Positions 9,292 to 18,948 are shown, numbered from the stretch's first letter. The stretch is DNA of 64,000 nucleotides from Deltaproteobacteria bacterium (GCA_019308745.1 JAFDHO010000003.1:1-64000), one strand, 5' to 3'. The notes: generated by a model from the letters alone, not told the origin. Made by a program: numbers and translations.

Positions 9292-10302
9292 ATGAGACCC
9301 TCCTTTACACCACGGTTAGTCAATGATCCGTTCTCGGACCCCGGGTTATTCATCCCCTTTCTCTTTGAGAGGAGGGCATTGCTTTTTGACCTGGGAGACC
9401 TTCACGCCTTGTCATCCCGGGATCTCCTGAAGGTTTCCCACGTATTCGTAACCCACACCCACATGGATCACTTCATAGGGTTCGATCATCTCCTGAGGGT
9501 CCTGCTGGGCCGAAAGAAGTCGATTCACATCTTCGGACCCCCTGACTTCTTCCGCAGAGTGGAAGGGAGGCTTTCCGGTTACACGTGGAACCTGGTCCAG
9601 GAGTATCCCTACGAGCTAAAGTTAAGGGTTGCCGAGGTCCATCAGGATCGGATTTTGACAAAGACCTACCTCTGCCGAAAGGGCTTCCAGCCGGAAAGGG
9701 GCCCGGAAGTGGGACCCTTTGGCGGTGTGCTCTTGAAGGAACCTTCTTTTCGGATTGAGGCAGCGCTCCTGGATCATCGCATTCCGTGCCTGGGGCTTTC
9801 CCTCGTGGAGAACTACTGCATCAACATCATTAAGGAAGAGCTCAAGAAGATGAAATTGCCCTTGGGCCCCTGGCTTACACGTTTCAAGAGGGCCCTTTAC
9901 GAGGGGAAGGATCTCGGCAGCGAGTTTCCCGTAACATGGGAAGAAGGCGGCCTGATCAAGAAGGCACGGACCTTTCTCCTGGGGGAGCTGGCGGAGCGTA
10001 TCACGAGGACATCGCCTGGACAGAAGATAACCTACATCACGGATGTGATCGGCAGTCCTGACAACAGGGAGAAGATGGTGGAACTCGCCAAAGAGGCTGA
10101 CAATCTATTCATCGAGGCGGCCTTTCTGGATAGTGAAAGGGAAATAGCCCTGAAGAAATACCACCTTACCGCCCGGGAAGCGGGTGAGATCGCCCGAAGG
10201 GCCCGGGTCAAGCATTTCACCCCCTTTCATTTTTCCCCGCGATATCAACACATGGCAGAGGAAATAAGAGGAGAGGCAACGGGGGCCTTCAGCCACGGCT
10301 AA
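9292..10302 (+). CDS. RNase Z-like metallo-beta-lactamase-fold hydrolase
   Basis: 336 residues. HTHMDH at residues 55-60 is the Zn-binding HxHxDH motif; further ligand candidates are His in LLDHRIPCLG, Asp in TYITDVIG and His in FTPFHFSPRY near the C-terminus, in the order used by ribonuclease Z. The family matures tRNA 3' ends by endonucleolytic cleavage, but this sequence is a diverged member and some relatives act on other phosphodiesters, so the substrate is not settled. It is a single gene with an AAGGGG site; the region upstream holds only the HU promoter. Confidence 0.75.
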   Translation: MRPSFTPRLVNDPFSDPGLFIPFLFERRALLFDLGDLHALSSRDLLKVSHVFVTHTHMDHFIGFDHLLRVLLGRKKSIHIFGPPDFFRRVEGRLSGYTWNLVQEYPYELKLRVAEVHQDRILTKTYLCRKGFQPERGPEVGPFGGVLLKEPSFRIEAALLDHRIPCLGLSLVENYCINIIKEELKKMKLPLGPWLTRFKRALYEGKDLGSEFPVTWEEGGLIKKARTFLLGELAERITRTSPGQKITYITDVIGSPDNREKMVELAKEADNLFIEAAFLDSEREIALKKYHLTAREAGEIARRARVKHFTPFHFSPRYQHMAEEIRGEATGAFSHG

Positions 10303-10362
10303 GGGCTCAGGAGGCCAACATGTTAGCGGGAAGGGATATCGCGGGAGAAGACGGATGAGGGA

Positions 10363-11142
10363 TTACGGGCTATTCAACACTTGAAGTATGGTGTCATGAA
10401 CCAGGCCGTTGGAGGCAACTATGCTTTTTTCGTAAGGGGTGTATGGGGTAGCATCGAAGGTGGTCAATTTCCCCCGTGCCTCCCTGACCATGACGATGCC
10501 GGCAGCCGTGTCCCAGGGCTTTAGACCTTCTTCCCAAAAACCATCAAATATTCCGCAAGCGACATAACACAGGTCAATGGCAGCCGAGCCGGGCCTTCGG
10601 ACCGAATGGGACCGGACAAGCATCTTTTTGAAGAGCTCAACAGGTCGCTCCGGGTTGTTTTGAACATCATAGGAAAAGCCGGTCGCGAGAAAAGACGAAT
10701 CCAGGGCTCCCACCTTGGAGACCCTTATTCTTTTCATGTTTCGAAAGGCCCCGCTGTCCTTCAGGGCCTCGAAATATTCATCCAGAGAGGGATTGAAGAT
10801 CACGCCGAGCACGGGGTCTCCCCCAATCTCGAGCGCGATAGAAACCCCGAAAAAGGGAAATCCCCGGGCAAAGTTGGTGGTGCCATCTAAAGGGTCAACG
10901 AGCCAGACCCTCTCCCGGCCCGGGTTGTGTTCTCCGCTCTCCTCGGTTATGATCCCGTCTCCCGGGAAATGTCGGCCTATAACATCCAGGATGACCCTTT
11001 CCGACGCGAGGTCGGCCTCTGTAAGGATCTCCGTTTCTCCTTTTCTCGTGATGCTCGGCTTATCCAGGAACATGCGCTTTTGGATTTCCCCGGCGGCGAG
11101 TGCGGCTTTCCTGGCTATGGAGAGTTCATGATTCAGATTCAT
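10363..11142 (-). CDS. Inositol monophosphatase family protein (SuhB-like)
   Basis: Mg-dependent, Li-sensitive-type phosphatase of 259 residues. Metal ligands are visible in the expected order: Glu in TEESGEHNPG, the DPLDGTTNFARG motif, and Asp in KPWDTAAGIV. Substrates in bacteria include inositol phosphate, and SuhB relatives also affect rRNA synthesis; which applies here is unknown. It is convergent with the RNase Z-like gene and divergent from rpsF. Confidence 0.92.
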   Translation of the reverse strand: MNLNHELSIARKAALAAGEIQKRMFLDKPSITRKGETEILTEADLASERVILDVIGRHFPGDGIITEESGEHNPGRERVWLVDPLDGTTNFARGFPFFGVSIALEIGGDPVLGVIFNPSLDEYFEALKDSGAFRNMKRIRVSKVGALDSSFLATGFSYDVQNNPERPVELFKKMLVRSHSVRRPGSAAIDLCYVACGIFDGFWEEGLKPWDTAAGIVMVREARGKLTTFDATPYTPYEKSIVASNGLVHDTILQVLNSP

Positions 11143-11206
11143 TGACCTTCAGCCTTTCTGCACAGACTTCCGTTGGCACCGGTCAAATTAGCATCTTGAA
11201 AATGTC

Positions 11207-11235
11207 TTGACAAGCCATTGTTAGGGTAGTAGGAA
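11207..11235 (+). promoter_or_regulatory. Candidate promoter of the rpsF operon
   Basis: TTGACA (11207-11212), 17-base spacer, TAGGAA (11230-11235). The -35 is perfect and the -10 moderate. It would give a leader of about 95 bases before rpsF. Confidence 0.4.
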
Positions 11236-11335
11236 TAATAAATTTGTATACTCAATCTCTTCGTTCCGTCCGGGCGATCGAGCCACGGGTGAGGGCGGGA
11301 CCATAAATAAATCAAGGCCGAGAGGAGATTTTCCA

Positions 11336-11770
11336 ATGAGACACTACGAGACCATCTTTATTCTGAATCCGACCCTCGGGGAAGACGAATATAAGGAGAC
11401 CCTGGGGAAGTATTCCACCATAATCGAAAAATCAAAGGGCTCTCTCATCAAGACCGAGGAGTGGGGAAAGCAAGACCTCGCCTATACGGTCAAGAAATTT
11501 GAAAAGGGATTCTATGTCCTCTTTGACTACTGCGGCACCCCCGGAATAACCGACAGAATGGAAAGAGATATGAAGATCGACGACAGGGTGCTGAAGTTCC
11601 AAACGGTCAAGCTCGCAGACCAGGCAGATCCCGAGAAACTGAGACAGGAGGCGGAATCGGCTTCGAGCGGAAAAGAGGAGCCCGAAGAAGGGCCGGGTGC
11701 CCCCGAGGAAACGGAAACGGGAGCGGAGAAAGACACGACCGGCACTGAAGAGGTAGGCGATGGCGTATAA
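11336..11770 (+). CDS. rpsF: 30S ribosomal protein S6
   Basis: Primary 16S rRNA-associated protein that pairs with S18. Residues 1-100 are the S6 fold ([35 protein letters not shown]). A further 40 or so residues form a very acidic Glu/Gly/Pro tail, as in several Desulfobacterota and E. coli (which adds Glu by RimK). First gene of the operon rpsF-rpsR-DUF2232-rplI-dnaB; its stop overlaps rpsR by 11 bases. AGGAG precedes the start. Confidence 0.98.
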   Translation: MRHYETIFILNPTLGEDEYKETLGKYSTIIEKSKGSLIKTEEWGKQDLAYTVKKFEKGFYVLFDYCGTPGITDRMERDMKIDDRVLKFQTVKLADQADPEKLRQEAESASSGKEEPEEGPGAPEETETGAEKDTTGTEEVGDGV

Positions 11771-12011
11771 TAGAAACAGGCGAAGAGTTAGCTATCACAG
11801 AAGAAAGATATGCAAGTTTTGCGCTGACAGCAGCTTGGCAATAGATTACAAGGACCCAAGGACCTTAAGGACCTTTACTACGGAAAGGGGTAAGATTGTC
11901 CCCAGGAGGATTTCCGGCAATTGTGCCAAGCACCAGAGGATGCTCACGACGGCAATAAAGAGGGCCAGAAACATTGCCCTCCTGCCCTTCACGACGTCGA
12001 TCTTGAGGTAG
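11760..12011 (+). CDS. rpsR: 30S ribosomal protein S18
   Basis: 83 residues. Basic N-terminus, then [10 protein letters not shown] with a partial Zn-ribbon (two of the possible Cys), [11 protein letters not shown] and the conserved [20 protein letters not shown] core that contacts 16S rRNA and S6. It starts inside rpsF, which suggests coupled translation of the S6-S18 pair. Confidence 0.98.
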   Translation: MAYNRNRRRVSYHRRKICKFCADSSLAIDYKDPRTLRTFTTERGKIVPRRISGNCAKHQRMLTTAIKRARNIALLPFTTSILR

Positions 12012-12048
12012 GGGACAACCAGGGCTTTTTGCCGAACCCCTAAGTTGC

Positions 12049-13029
12049 ATGGTTTTGGAAACCATTCACGGTTCGCCTGTCCTGAAATCCATGAAAATAA
12101 ATGACTTACTTGGCTGTACGGGAGCGGCTTTTGTCCTCCTCTTTGTCTCTTCCTGGGTCCCCTTTGTTGGTCCGTTTTTTAGCCTGCTGGCACCCTTGCC
12201 GTTTCTTTTCTATTCCTCAAAACTGGGCCCCTATGAAGGAATCAAGGTAGGAGTCATTGCCGTTCTTTTGACAAGCCTCGTTGCCGCGCTGGCGGGGGTT
12301 TCTCAGCTCATATTCCTGGCTATTGAATTGGGTCTCCTGGGCATTGTCGTCTCCGAGTGCTATCGGAGGGGATATTCCTTTGGGTCCACCCTATTGGCTG
12401 GGACGACGTTCTTGCTTATATTCGGCGTCCTCATCCTCTTCTCTCTGGGCCTGGCAAAGAACATGGGACCCTTTGAGTTGGTGAAGAGCTACTTCCAGGT
12501 AAACCTCAAGGAGTCCATGACGACCTATGAGAATCTGGGATGGGATGAGGCAAAAATAAAACAGTTTGAGGAGTATGCCAAGATCCTGGTGAACATCATG
12601 GCAAGGATCTATCCCTCATTAATGATTATTGGAGCAGGTTTTGTGGTGTGGCTCAACATGATCCTGAGCAGACACCTATTCAGGCTAAGAAACCTTAAAT
12701 ACCCTGATTTTGCTCCCATGGACAGGTGGCGCGCGCCAGAGCACCTGGTGTGGGGGGTGATAGGGGCCGGTTTTTCTTTATTTTTGCCCGTAAGTAGTGT
12801 AAAGTCCGTGGGCATCAATGTGCTGCTGGTCCTGCTGGTGGTCTATGTATTTCAAGGTTTATCCATCATTTTGTTTTTCCTAAATAAATACCGTGTCCCG
12901 TCCTGGATAAGGGTAGGGATTTACCTGCTGATCCTTTTGCAGCAGATCTTTCTCATTGGGCTGGCCATGGTGGGGCTTTTTGACCAATGGATCGATTTCA
13001 GAAAGATACACAGTAAGAGAAGGAATTAA
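12049..13029 (+). CDS. DUF2232 (YybS-like) polytopic membrane protein
   Basis: Up to 326 residues with about eight hydrophobic segments (for example ALPFLFYSS-like and VLLVLLVVYVFQGLSIILFF regions). DUF2232 proteins sit between rpsR and rplI in many Desulfobacterota and as yybS beside rplI in Firmicutes; their function is unknown. No good ribosome site precedes the ATG at 12049; an alternative start is ATG at 12091 (MKINDLLGC), which gives the more typical N-terminus. Expression with ribosomal proteins is conserved but unexplained. Confidence 0.8.
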   Translation: MVLETIHGSPVLKSMKINDLLGCTGAAFVLLFVSSWVPFVGPFFSLLAPLPFLFYSSKLGPYEGIKVGVIAVLLTSLVAALAGVSQLIFLAIELGLLGIVVSECYRRGYSFGSTLLAGTTFLLIFGVLILFSLGLAKNMGPFELVKSYFQVNLKESMTTYENLGWDEAKIKQFEEYAKILVNIMARIYPSLMIIGAGFVVWLNMILSRHLFRLRNLKYPDFAPMDRWRAPEHLVWGVIGAGFSLFLPVSSVKSVGINVLLVLLVVYVFQGLSIILFFLNKYRVPSWIRVGIYLLILLQQIFLIGLAMVGLFDQWIDFRKIHSKRRN

Positions 13030-13053
13030 TCGGAAACAGGAGGCGGTTCTTTC

Positions 13054-13500
13054 ATGAGAGTTATTCTGAGGCAGGATATGAGTGAATTGGGCTTGGAAGG
13101 GGATATCGTCAACGTGGCGGACGGCTATGCACGAAACTACCTCATCCCCAAGGGGATTGCCCTGGAAGCCAATAGGCAGAATATCAAATTCTTTGAGACC
13201 CAGAAGAAGAAGATCGAGATCAAGAGGCTGAGGGCCACGGAAGAAGCAGAGAAGATCAAGGAAAGGCTGGCCGATGTGGTCGTTACGATTGCCCAAAAGG
13301 CCGGGGAAGAAGAGAGATTGTACGGGTCGGTGACGAGCATGGATATCGCCGGCCATTTGGAAAAGCAGGGCATAACGATCGATAGGAAGAAGATCGTCCT
13401 CGAAAAACCCATCAAGGCCCTCGGGGAATACGAGGTGCCAATAAAGATCTATCCAGGGGTGGTGGGATCGATTAAGGTAGAGGTCGTCCAGGAGAAATAG
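13054..13500 (+). CDS. rplI: 50S ribosomal protein L9
   Basis: 148 residues, normal length. The N-terminal rRNA-binding domain contains MRVILRQDMSELGLEGDIV and DGYARNYLIPKGIA; a long central helix (about 45-75) leads to the C-terminal domain with GSVTSMDIAGHLEKQGI. Upstream AGGAGG. It stabilises L1-stalk surroundings and limits mRNA slippage. Fourth gene of the rpsF operon. Confidence 0.98.
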   Translation: MRVILRQDMSELGLEGDIVNVADGYARNYLIPKGIALEANRQNIKFFETQKKKIEIKRLRATEEAEKIKERLADVVVTIAQKAGEEERLYGSVTSMDIAGHLEKQGITIDRKKIVLEKPIKALGEYEVPIKIYPGVVGSIKVEVVQEK

Positions 13501-13543
13501 ATCAGCAGGGGGAAAGGCGGAAGACCTTACAGGCAAATAGAGC

Positions 13544-14905
13544 ATGGCTCAAGCAAAGGAAAAGATAATCACTCCGTCCCTCAAGGTACCACCCAACAAC
13601 AACGAGGCAGAACAGGCAGTTCTGGCCAGTATTCTGATCAACAACGATGCTATGAACCATGTCATGGACATCCTCTCCCCCGACGACTTCTATCGGGAAC
13701 CCCATATCTACCTCTTCCAGGGGATGGTTGACCTTTACAACAACAACGAGCCAATTGATCTCATAACCCTCTCCCAGTATCTTTCCAAGAAAAAACTACT
13801 GGAAAAATCGGGAGGGAATGACTACCTAGCGTCCCTGGTTGATGCCGTGTCCACATCTGCCGGCGTGGTCTACCATGCCCGTATTGTCCGTGACCTATCC
13901 GTGAGGAGAAAGCTCATCCATCAGTGTTCGGCCATATCGGATGCCTGTTTCCAGGACTGGCATGAGACGGAATCTTTGCTGGATATGGCCGAGCAGTCCA
14001 TTTTCGGCATTGCGGAAGAGAAGGTGGGGGAAGGGTTTTCCACCCTCAATGATGTGGTGAAGGAGAGTTTCAAAAGGCTTGAAAGTGTTGCCGAACACGA
14101 AGGTTTTGTCACCGGAGTCCCGACCGATTTCCATGATTTTGACCAACTGACTGCCGGCCTTCAGCCAACAGACCTGATTATCATTGCCGGAAGGCCGAGC
14201 ATGGGAAAGACGGCCCTTGCCCTGAACATCGGCTACAATGCCGCTGCCAAGACCAAGAAAGGGGTGGCCATTTTCTCCCTGGAAATGTCCAAACTCCACC
14301 TGGGGATGAGGCTGTTGGGTTTTCACGCAGGGATCAATGCCACCAAGCTCAGGACGGGCTTCCTGAAAGACACGGACTGGATGAAACTGACCGAGTCGGC
14401 TAATTCCCTCTCTGAGCTGCCCGTTTACATTGATGATGACTCTGGACTGAGTGTCCTGGAAATGAAGGCAAAGTGCAGGAGGCTCATGAAGAAGCAGGAC
14501 TTATGCCTTGTTGTTATCGACTATCTCCAATTGATCCAGGGGAGACAGTCCGCTGAGTCAAGGCAGCTCGAGATCTCGGAGATATCAAGGTCTTTGAAGG
14601 CCCTTGCCAAGGATCTGAATGTCCCCGTTCTCGCCCTTTCCCAGCTCAACAGGAAGGTAGAGGATCGTCCCAACAAGCGCCCTCAGCTCTCTGACCTCAG
14701 GGAGAGCGGGGCCATAGAGCAAGACGCCGACGTTATCGCCTTTATCTACAGGGACGAGGTCTATCACCCCAGCACGGAAGAGAACAGGAACGTGGCAGAG
14801 ATCATCTTGGCGAAACAGCGCAACGGGCCCACCGGTTACTTCAAGCTGTATTTTGACAAGGAGTACACCCGTTTTCGCAATTACACCGAAGAGGAATATC
14901 CGTAA
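13544..14905 (+). CDS. dnaB: Replicative DNA helicase DnaB
   Basis: Hexameric 5'-3' helicase of the replication fork, 453 residues. The N-terminal primase-contacting domain begins NNNEAEQAVLASILIN; the RecA-like motor has Walker A GRPSMGKTAL (about residue 215), Walker B LVVIDYLQLI and the conserved DLRESGAIEQDADVI. No intein or insertion is visible. It follows rplI by 43 bases, an order (rplI-dnaB) common to many bacteria. Confidence 0.98.
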   Translation: MAQAKEKIITPSLKVPPNNNEAEQAVLASILINNDAMNHVMDILSPDDFYREPHIYLFQGMVDLYNNNEPIDLITLSQYLSKKKLLEKSGGNDYLASLVDAVSTSAGVVYHARIVRDLSVRRKLIHQCSAISDACFQDWHETESLLDMAEQSIFGIAEEKVGEGFSTLNDVVKESFKRLESVAEHEGFVTGVPTDFHDFDQLTAGLQPTDLIIIAGRPSMGKTALALNIGYNAAAKTKKGVAIFSLEMSKLHLGMRLLGFHAGINATKLRTGFLKDTDWMKLTESANSLSELPVYIDDDSGLSVLEMKAKCRRLMKKQDLCLVVIDYLQLIQGRQSAESRQLEISEISRSLKALAKDLNVPVLALSQLNRKVEDRPNKRPQLSDLRESGAIEQDADVIAFIYRDEVYHPSTEENRNVAEIILAKQRNGPTGYFKLYFDKEYTRFRNYTEEEYP

Positions 14906-14986
14906 ACCACAGGAGTCTCGACTATAGAAAAGGTATACGGCAAGACAAGCGGGCTCAAGGCAAGTCAGCTGAAGCGCCTCCAGAAC

Positions 14987-16627
14987 ATGTACCGACGAAA
15001 GGCGTCTCCCCACGAGATCATTTCCCATGACCTAGCACGCCAACTATCTAACATTTCAATGGAAATCAAGAGGCAGGTCGGCCTCCTGGTGACGAGAAAG
15101 GGGGATATGGCCCAGGTCATTGTGGGGGACAACAGGCGTATCTGGATACCCGATCTGAGCAGGTACAGGAAGGGGCCCGGTCGCTTGAAGGGAGTGAGAA
15201 TGATCCATACCCACCTGAATGGAGAGGCCCTCAGTGAAGAAGACATCACGGACCTGGTCCTGTTGGGCCTCGACCTCATGGTCTGCATCCAGGTGGATGA
15301 AAGGGGTATCCCGGGCCCCATCTCCTATGCGCATATTCTTCCCAAGAACCACAGGGGACAGGGCTGGAGCATTACGAAGGTGCCTGATATCGGCCGGCTG
15401 GCCGTGGATTTCCAGGAGATGATAAGGTCCCTTGAGGACGAACTGGCCAAATCCAACGGGTCGAGTTTGGTGGAGGGAGTCCCTGCAGACAGGGCCGTTT
15501 TGGTAAGCGTGACCACTGGATCTCCATGGAAGGCAAGGGAATCTCTTGAGGAATTGAGGGAATTGGCCCTGTCAAATGAGCTTGAAGTGGTTGACGTGGT
15601 CTTTCAGCGCATCAAGAAGGCCGCCCCGGGATTCCTGATCGGGAGGGGAAAGCTCAGCGAATTGGCCCTCAGATGCCTTCAGGCAGGATCCAATTTGCTG
15701 ATATTTGACAATGAACTGACACCTGCTCAAGTCAAGGCCCTGACAGATCACACGGATCTCAAGATCATAGACCGGAGCCAACTCATCCTTGACATATTTG
15801 CCAGGAGGGCCGTGACCCGGGAGGGAAAGATCCAGGTGGAGCTTGCCCAGCTCAAGTATCTCCTGCCAAGACTTGCCACCAAGAACACGGCCATGTCCAG
15901 GCTCACAGGTGGGATCGGCGGAAGAGGTCCCGGAGAAACGAAGCTTGAGATAAACAGGAGGCGCGTGAGGGAGCGAATCGCACGTCTCAACAAGGAATTG
16001 AAGAAGATCAAGGAGCAGAGAGAAGACCGGCGCAAGTTGAGGAACTCCAGGGGCCTGCCCGTCATATCTATCGTGGGTTACGCAAATGCCGGCAAATCAA
16101 CGCTCCTCAACAACTTGACGCTCAGCAATGTCGGGGTCCGGGACCGTTTCTTCGAAACCCTGGATCCGAGCAGTCGAAGGTTGCGGTTTCCTCGGGAGCG
16201 GGAAGCGATCATCACCGATACGGTCGGTTTTATCAGAGACCTTCCAAAGGACCTGTTCGAAGCCTTTGCAGCAACACTGGAGGAACTCAGGGACGCAGAC
16301 CTCTTGCTCCACGTGGTAGATGCGAGTAGCCCGCGTATGGAGGAGCAGATAGGGGCCGTTGACCTAATTTTGGAAAAGCTAAATCTTCTCCAGGTCCCGA
16401 CCCTCTTGGTCCTCAACAAATGCGATCTCATCGGGAGGCGGAAAGCCACTCGTTACGCCCAGAGGCTGAGCGGAGTCGCCATCTCAGCCATCCATCAGGA
16501 GACCTTTTCCCCGCTGCTCCACAGGATAGAGCAGGGCATATGGCCCGGCTCTACCAGCCCCGGGACCTCCAGAGGGTTCCATTTCTGGCAATCACGAGGC
16601 CCTCGCACTGCCCGATCGAGTCAATAA
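14987..16627 (+). CDS. hflX: GTPase HflX, long form; true start probably upstream at 14924
   Basis: Ribosome-splitting GTPase that rescues stalled 50S/70S. Contains the HflX domain (GRGKLSELAL, TGGIGGRGPGETKLE) and a G domain with GYANAGKST, DTVGF and NKCD. It is of the long type: about 175 extra N-terminal residues, including MIHTHLNGEALSEED. From ATG 14987 the product has 546 residues. However the frame is open back to the dnaB stop and the 21 codons before the ATG (IEKVYGKTSGLKASQLKR and so on) read like the conserved HflX N-terminus; the only start-like codon there is ATA at 14924, with AGGAG 8 bases upstream. The last 77 bases overlap the convergent apbE gene. Confidence 0.92.
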   Translation: MYRRKASPHEIISHDLARQLSNISMEIKRQVGLLVTRKGDMAQVIVGDNRRIWIPDLSRYRKGPGRLKGVRMIHTHLNGEALSEEDITDLVLLGLDLMVCIQVDERGIPGPISYAHILPKNHRGQGWSITKVPDIGRLAVDFQEMIRSLEDELAKSNGSSLVEGVPADRAVLVSVTTGSPWKARESLEELRELALSNELEVVDVVFQRIKKAAPGFLIGRGKLSELALRCLQAGSNLLIFDNELTPAQVKALTDHTDLKIIDRSQLILDIFARRAVTREGKIQVELAQLKYLLPRLATKNTAMSRLTGGIGGRGPGETKLEINRRRVRERIARLNKELKKIKEQREDRRKLRNSRGLPVISIVGYANAGKSTLLNNLTLSNVGVRDRFFETLDPSSRRLRFPREREAIITDTVGFIRDLPKDLFEAFAATLEELRDADLLLHVVDASSPRMEEQIGAVDLILEKLNLLQVPTLLVLNKCDLIGRRKATRYAQRLSGVAISAIHQETFSPLLHRIEQGIWPGSTSPGTSRGFHFWQSRGPRTARSSQ

Positions 16628-17597
16628 AGGCCGTTCCTTCTTTGGGATGCATGACAAAGACCCCCGTTGCCAGGGCATCGGCTTCCATGGCAGAGCGGGC
16701 CCTCACCGAAACGCTCGTGTTCAATTCAGGGGAAAGGCCTGTGCGTGGATCCACGATGTGATGGAACATCTTCTCCCTGTCAAAGTAGATCTCATAGTTG
16801 CCGGAGGTGGCAACCCCCCCAGTCCTCACGTGTATGACATCAGGGTAGTTCTTGTTCTTCGAGGGATCTTCTATGGCTATTGTCCAGGGCTTGTTTTCGC
16901 TCTTGGAACCTCTGGTCATGATATCACCGCCGGCATTGACTAGGTGATTTTGGACGCCCTTCTTGGCTAGCAGCCCGGAGGCCCTGTCCACGATGTAACC
17001 CTTGGCGATTCCGTCGAGGGTTATGCCCATGCCGGGTCTCCTGAACCGTATGCCGCGCCTTTCAAGCTCGATTTTGTCACTCCCGACGAGTTGGGCCGCT
17101 TCCCTCAGTTTTCTCCGCGGGGGCATTGCCTTGCCTTTCGCGCCGACGGATTCTTGAAAGAGATCCACGATGGGTTTGACGGTGACGTCGAAGGCCCCGC
17201 CGCTCAAGCGGTAGTAATCCAAGGAACGCTCAAGTACGTGATGCAGTTCGGGGGGGACATCCCGGAGGTATCCCTCCCTGTTGAGCATGGCAAGGGCTGT
17301 TTGGTCACCAAAACGACTCAGCAGTCCGCTCAACCTGTCTATTTCCTCGAATGCCTGCCCCATGGCCTGCTGGGCTTCATCCCTGGAAGGGTGTATCAGC
17401 GTCATGGATACGAAGGTCCCCATGGCGAGCCTGGTTTCTGAGACCTTGTAAAGCCTTCTGTTGAATTTGACGGCCTCTGCAGCCACGGGTGCAAGCCCGG
17501 CAGAGAAGAGTCCGATTCCAAGCACGCCGGAGAACCTCAAGAATGCCCTTCTGTCCATCATCCTATCCGGGCACGATGATTTCGTCCTCTCTTTCAT
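16551..17597 (-). CDS. apbE: FAD:protein FMN transferase (ApbE), Tat-exported
   Basis: Attaches FMN to Thr/Ser of redox proteins such as Rnf/Nqr subunits on the outer face of the membrane. The 348-residue product has a twin-arginine signal (DRRAFLRFSG, RR at 16-17, then a hydrophobic stretch), and ApbE hallmarks MGTFVSMTL, GGAFDVTVKP, DGIAKGYIVD, NAGGDI and HHIVDPRTGLSP. Start set by GGAGG 7 bases upstream. The 3' end overlaps hflX tail to tail. No Rnf or Nqr genes are in the window, so the acceptor is elsewhere. Confidence 0.94.
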   Translation of the reverse strand: MKERTKSSCPDRMMDRRAFLRFSGVLGIGLFSAGLAPVAAEAVKFNRRLYKVSETRLAMGTFVSMTLIHPSRDEAQQAMGQAFEEIDRLSGLLSRFGDQTALAMLNREGYLRDVPPELHHVLERSLDYYRLSGGAFDVTVKPIVDLFQESVGAKGKAMPPRRKLREAAQLVGSDKIELERRGIRFRRPGMGITLDGIAKGYIVDRASGLLAKKGVQNHLVNAGGDIMTRGSKSENKPWTIAIEDPSKNKNYPDVIHVRTGGVATSGNYEIYFDREKMFHHIVDPRTGLSPELNTSVSVRARSAMEADALATGVFVMHPKEGTAFIDSIGQCEGLVIARNGTLWRSRGW

Positions 17598-17928
17598 GAC
17601 AATCCTCCGATTGACAAAAATGAGACCTTTTCACGGTTGCCGGGAAATGTGGAGACCTTTGAAGATCTTTCCCGCAAATTGCCGGTACCTCCTGGCGCTC
17701 GGTGAATCCGGCAGGAACTCCTGCCGTTTTCATTATGCTTTGGACCGGGGCAAGCGCGTTGCCGTCACCAAAATGGGTTGTCCAAAGGTCTCATATGAAA
17801 CGCGCTGCGCTTCAAACCCAACACTCGTGGAAAGGGGTTTCCTCTCAAAATGGTTCCCGGACACCGGTTCGTTTTCTATCACGTGAAGGGGAAGATGGCA
17901 ATAGATTTGTTGGTCCCTTTGGATCGAC
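17598..17928. other. Intergenic region with short inverted repeats, no gene seen
   Basis: 331 bases between apbE (start) and the next minus-strand stop. I see no credible gene. Repeats present: GAGACCTTT at 17622-17630 and 17652-17660 with its inverse AAAGGTCTC at 17784-17792; CGGCAGGA/TCCTGCCG hairpin (17709-17726) followed by TTTT, a weak terminator shape; and TTGCCGGGAAA facing TTTCCCGCAA (17637-17676). It may be a decayed repeat element. Confidence 0.5.
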
Positions 17929-18948
17929 CTATTTGTTTCCCAGGAAAGGCGTCTCTCCTAGGGGCCTGCCGGAGAGCAGGTTGAGGAGCACGAAAGAGAC
18001 CAGGCCAAAAAAGATAGTGGGGAAAAAGACCACGGCGTGCCACAATATGGCGGCAGAGAGGGCTTCTTCCCTGCCCACCCCGAAGAATATGAAACCGTAC
18101 TGGACAGAAAGGTGAAAGGTGCCCACATAACCCGGTGCCGAAGGGATCATGACCCCAAAGCTCGCCATGCTCATGATGAGGAAGGCCGCGAGGAAGGGAA
18201 GATCGAGCCCCAAGGCCTTTTCCACGAGATCCACCTGGTAAAGGTTCAGGAACCAGACGAAGAGGGAGTAAAAGATGAGCAAGGCCCATTTCTCAGGGTT
18301 TTTCACCATGACAATCCCCAGGCTGAAATTCCTGATTATCTCAACGATCCTTCTTCGGGGTCTGCCGGGGAGGAAGAACAGTATCTTTTCGAAAAGCGTC
18401 AGGAAGAACTCCGTCTTGTAACGCAGGCACAGGAGGAGCAGGAGGAAGATGAGATAGGATGGAAGCAATATAAAGCCCGTTATCCGCAATTTGTTTGAGA
18501 CGGATTGCCATTCGGCCGTGAATTCCGTACCAAGAAGGCCTATCACGAGTATGAGGAGCAGGGTGAAGCCATCGAAGAGCCTTTCTATCACGATGGTACC
18601 AAAGGCCGAGCTGGCGCTGATCTTTTCCCTCTGCCCCAGGTAATTGGCCCTGATGAACTCCCCCATCCTTGCTGGGAAGATGCAGTTGGCCCCAAAGCCA
18701 ATAAGCGTCGTGGCAAGTCTGTTGCAAAAGCCCGTCGCTTTGATGGGCTCCAGCAGGATGGCCCATCTCCAGGTCCGAACCACAAACTGGAAAAAGGCCA
18801 GGAGAATGATGAGGACAATATAGAAAGGATCTGCCGACCTGGTGAGATCCCAGACCCTCGCCAGGTCCACATCCCTGAGGGCGAGGTACACGAACAAGGC
18901 GCTCAGGAAGAGCCCGATCCAAACCTTCAGGTTTACAGACTTGGTCAA
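17929..18948 (-). CDS. LPG-synthase-TM (UPF0104/AglD2-like) integral membrane protein
   Basis: 339 residues with about eight transmembrane segments, the first near the N-terminus (VWIGLFLSALFVYLAL). Conserved features of the family: RTWRWAILLEP, FGANCIFPARMGEFIRA and PSAPGYVGTFHLS. The family includes the flippase half of MprF and hopanoid- or glycan-linked proteins; the substrate here is unknown. Its start overlaps the ribF stop by 4 bases, so they are co-translated, although no functional link is evident. Confidence 0.88.
   Translation of the reverse strand: MTKSVNLKVWIGLFLSALFVYLALRDVDLARVWDLTRSADPFYIVLIILLAFFQFVVRTWRWAILLEPIKATGFCNRLATTLIGFGANCIFPARMGEFIRANYLGQREKISASSAFGTIVIERLFDGFTLLLILVIGLLGTEFTAEWQSVSNKLRITGFILLPSYLIFLLLLLCLRYKTEFFLTLFEKILFFLPGRPRRRIVEIIRNFSLGIVMVKNPEKWALLIFYSLFVWFLNLYQVDLVEKALGLDLPFLAAFLIMSMASFGVMIPSAPGYVGTFHLSVQYGFIFFGVGREEALSAAILWHAVVFFPTIFFGLVSFVLLNLLSGRPLGETPFLGNK

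Noticed and set aside
17598-17928. Possible additional mobile element after apbE
   Set aside because: Several short inverted repeats but no matching termini, no target duplication.
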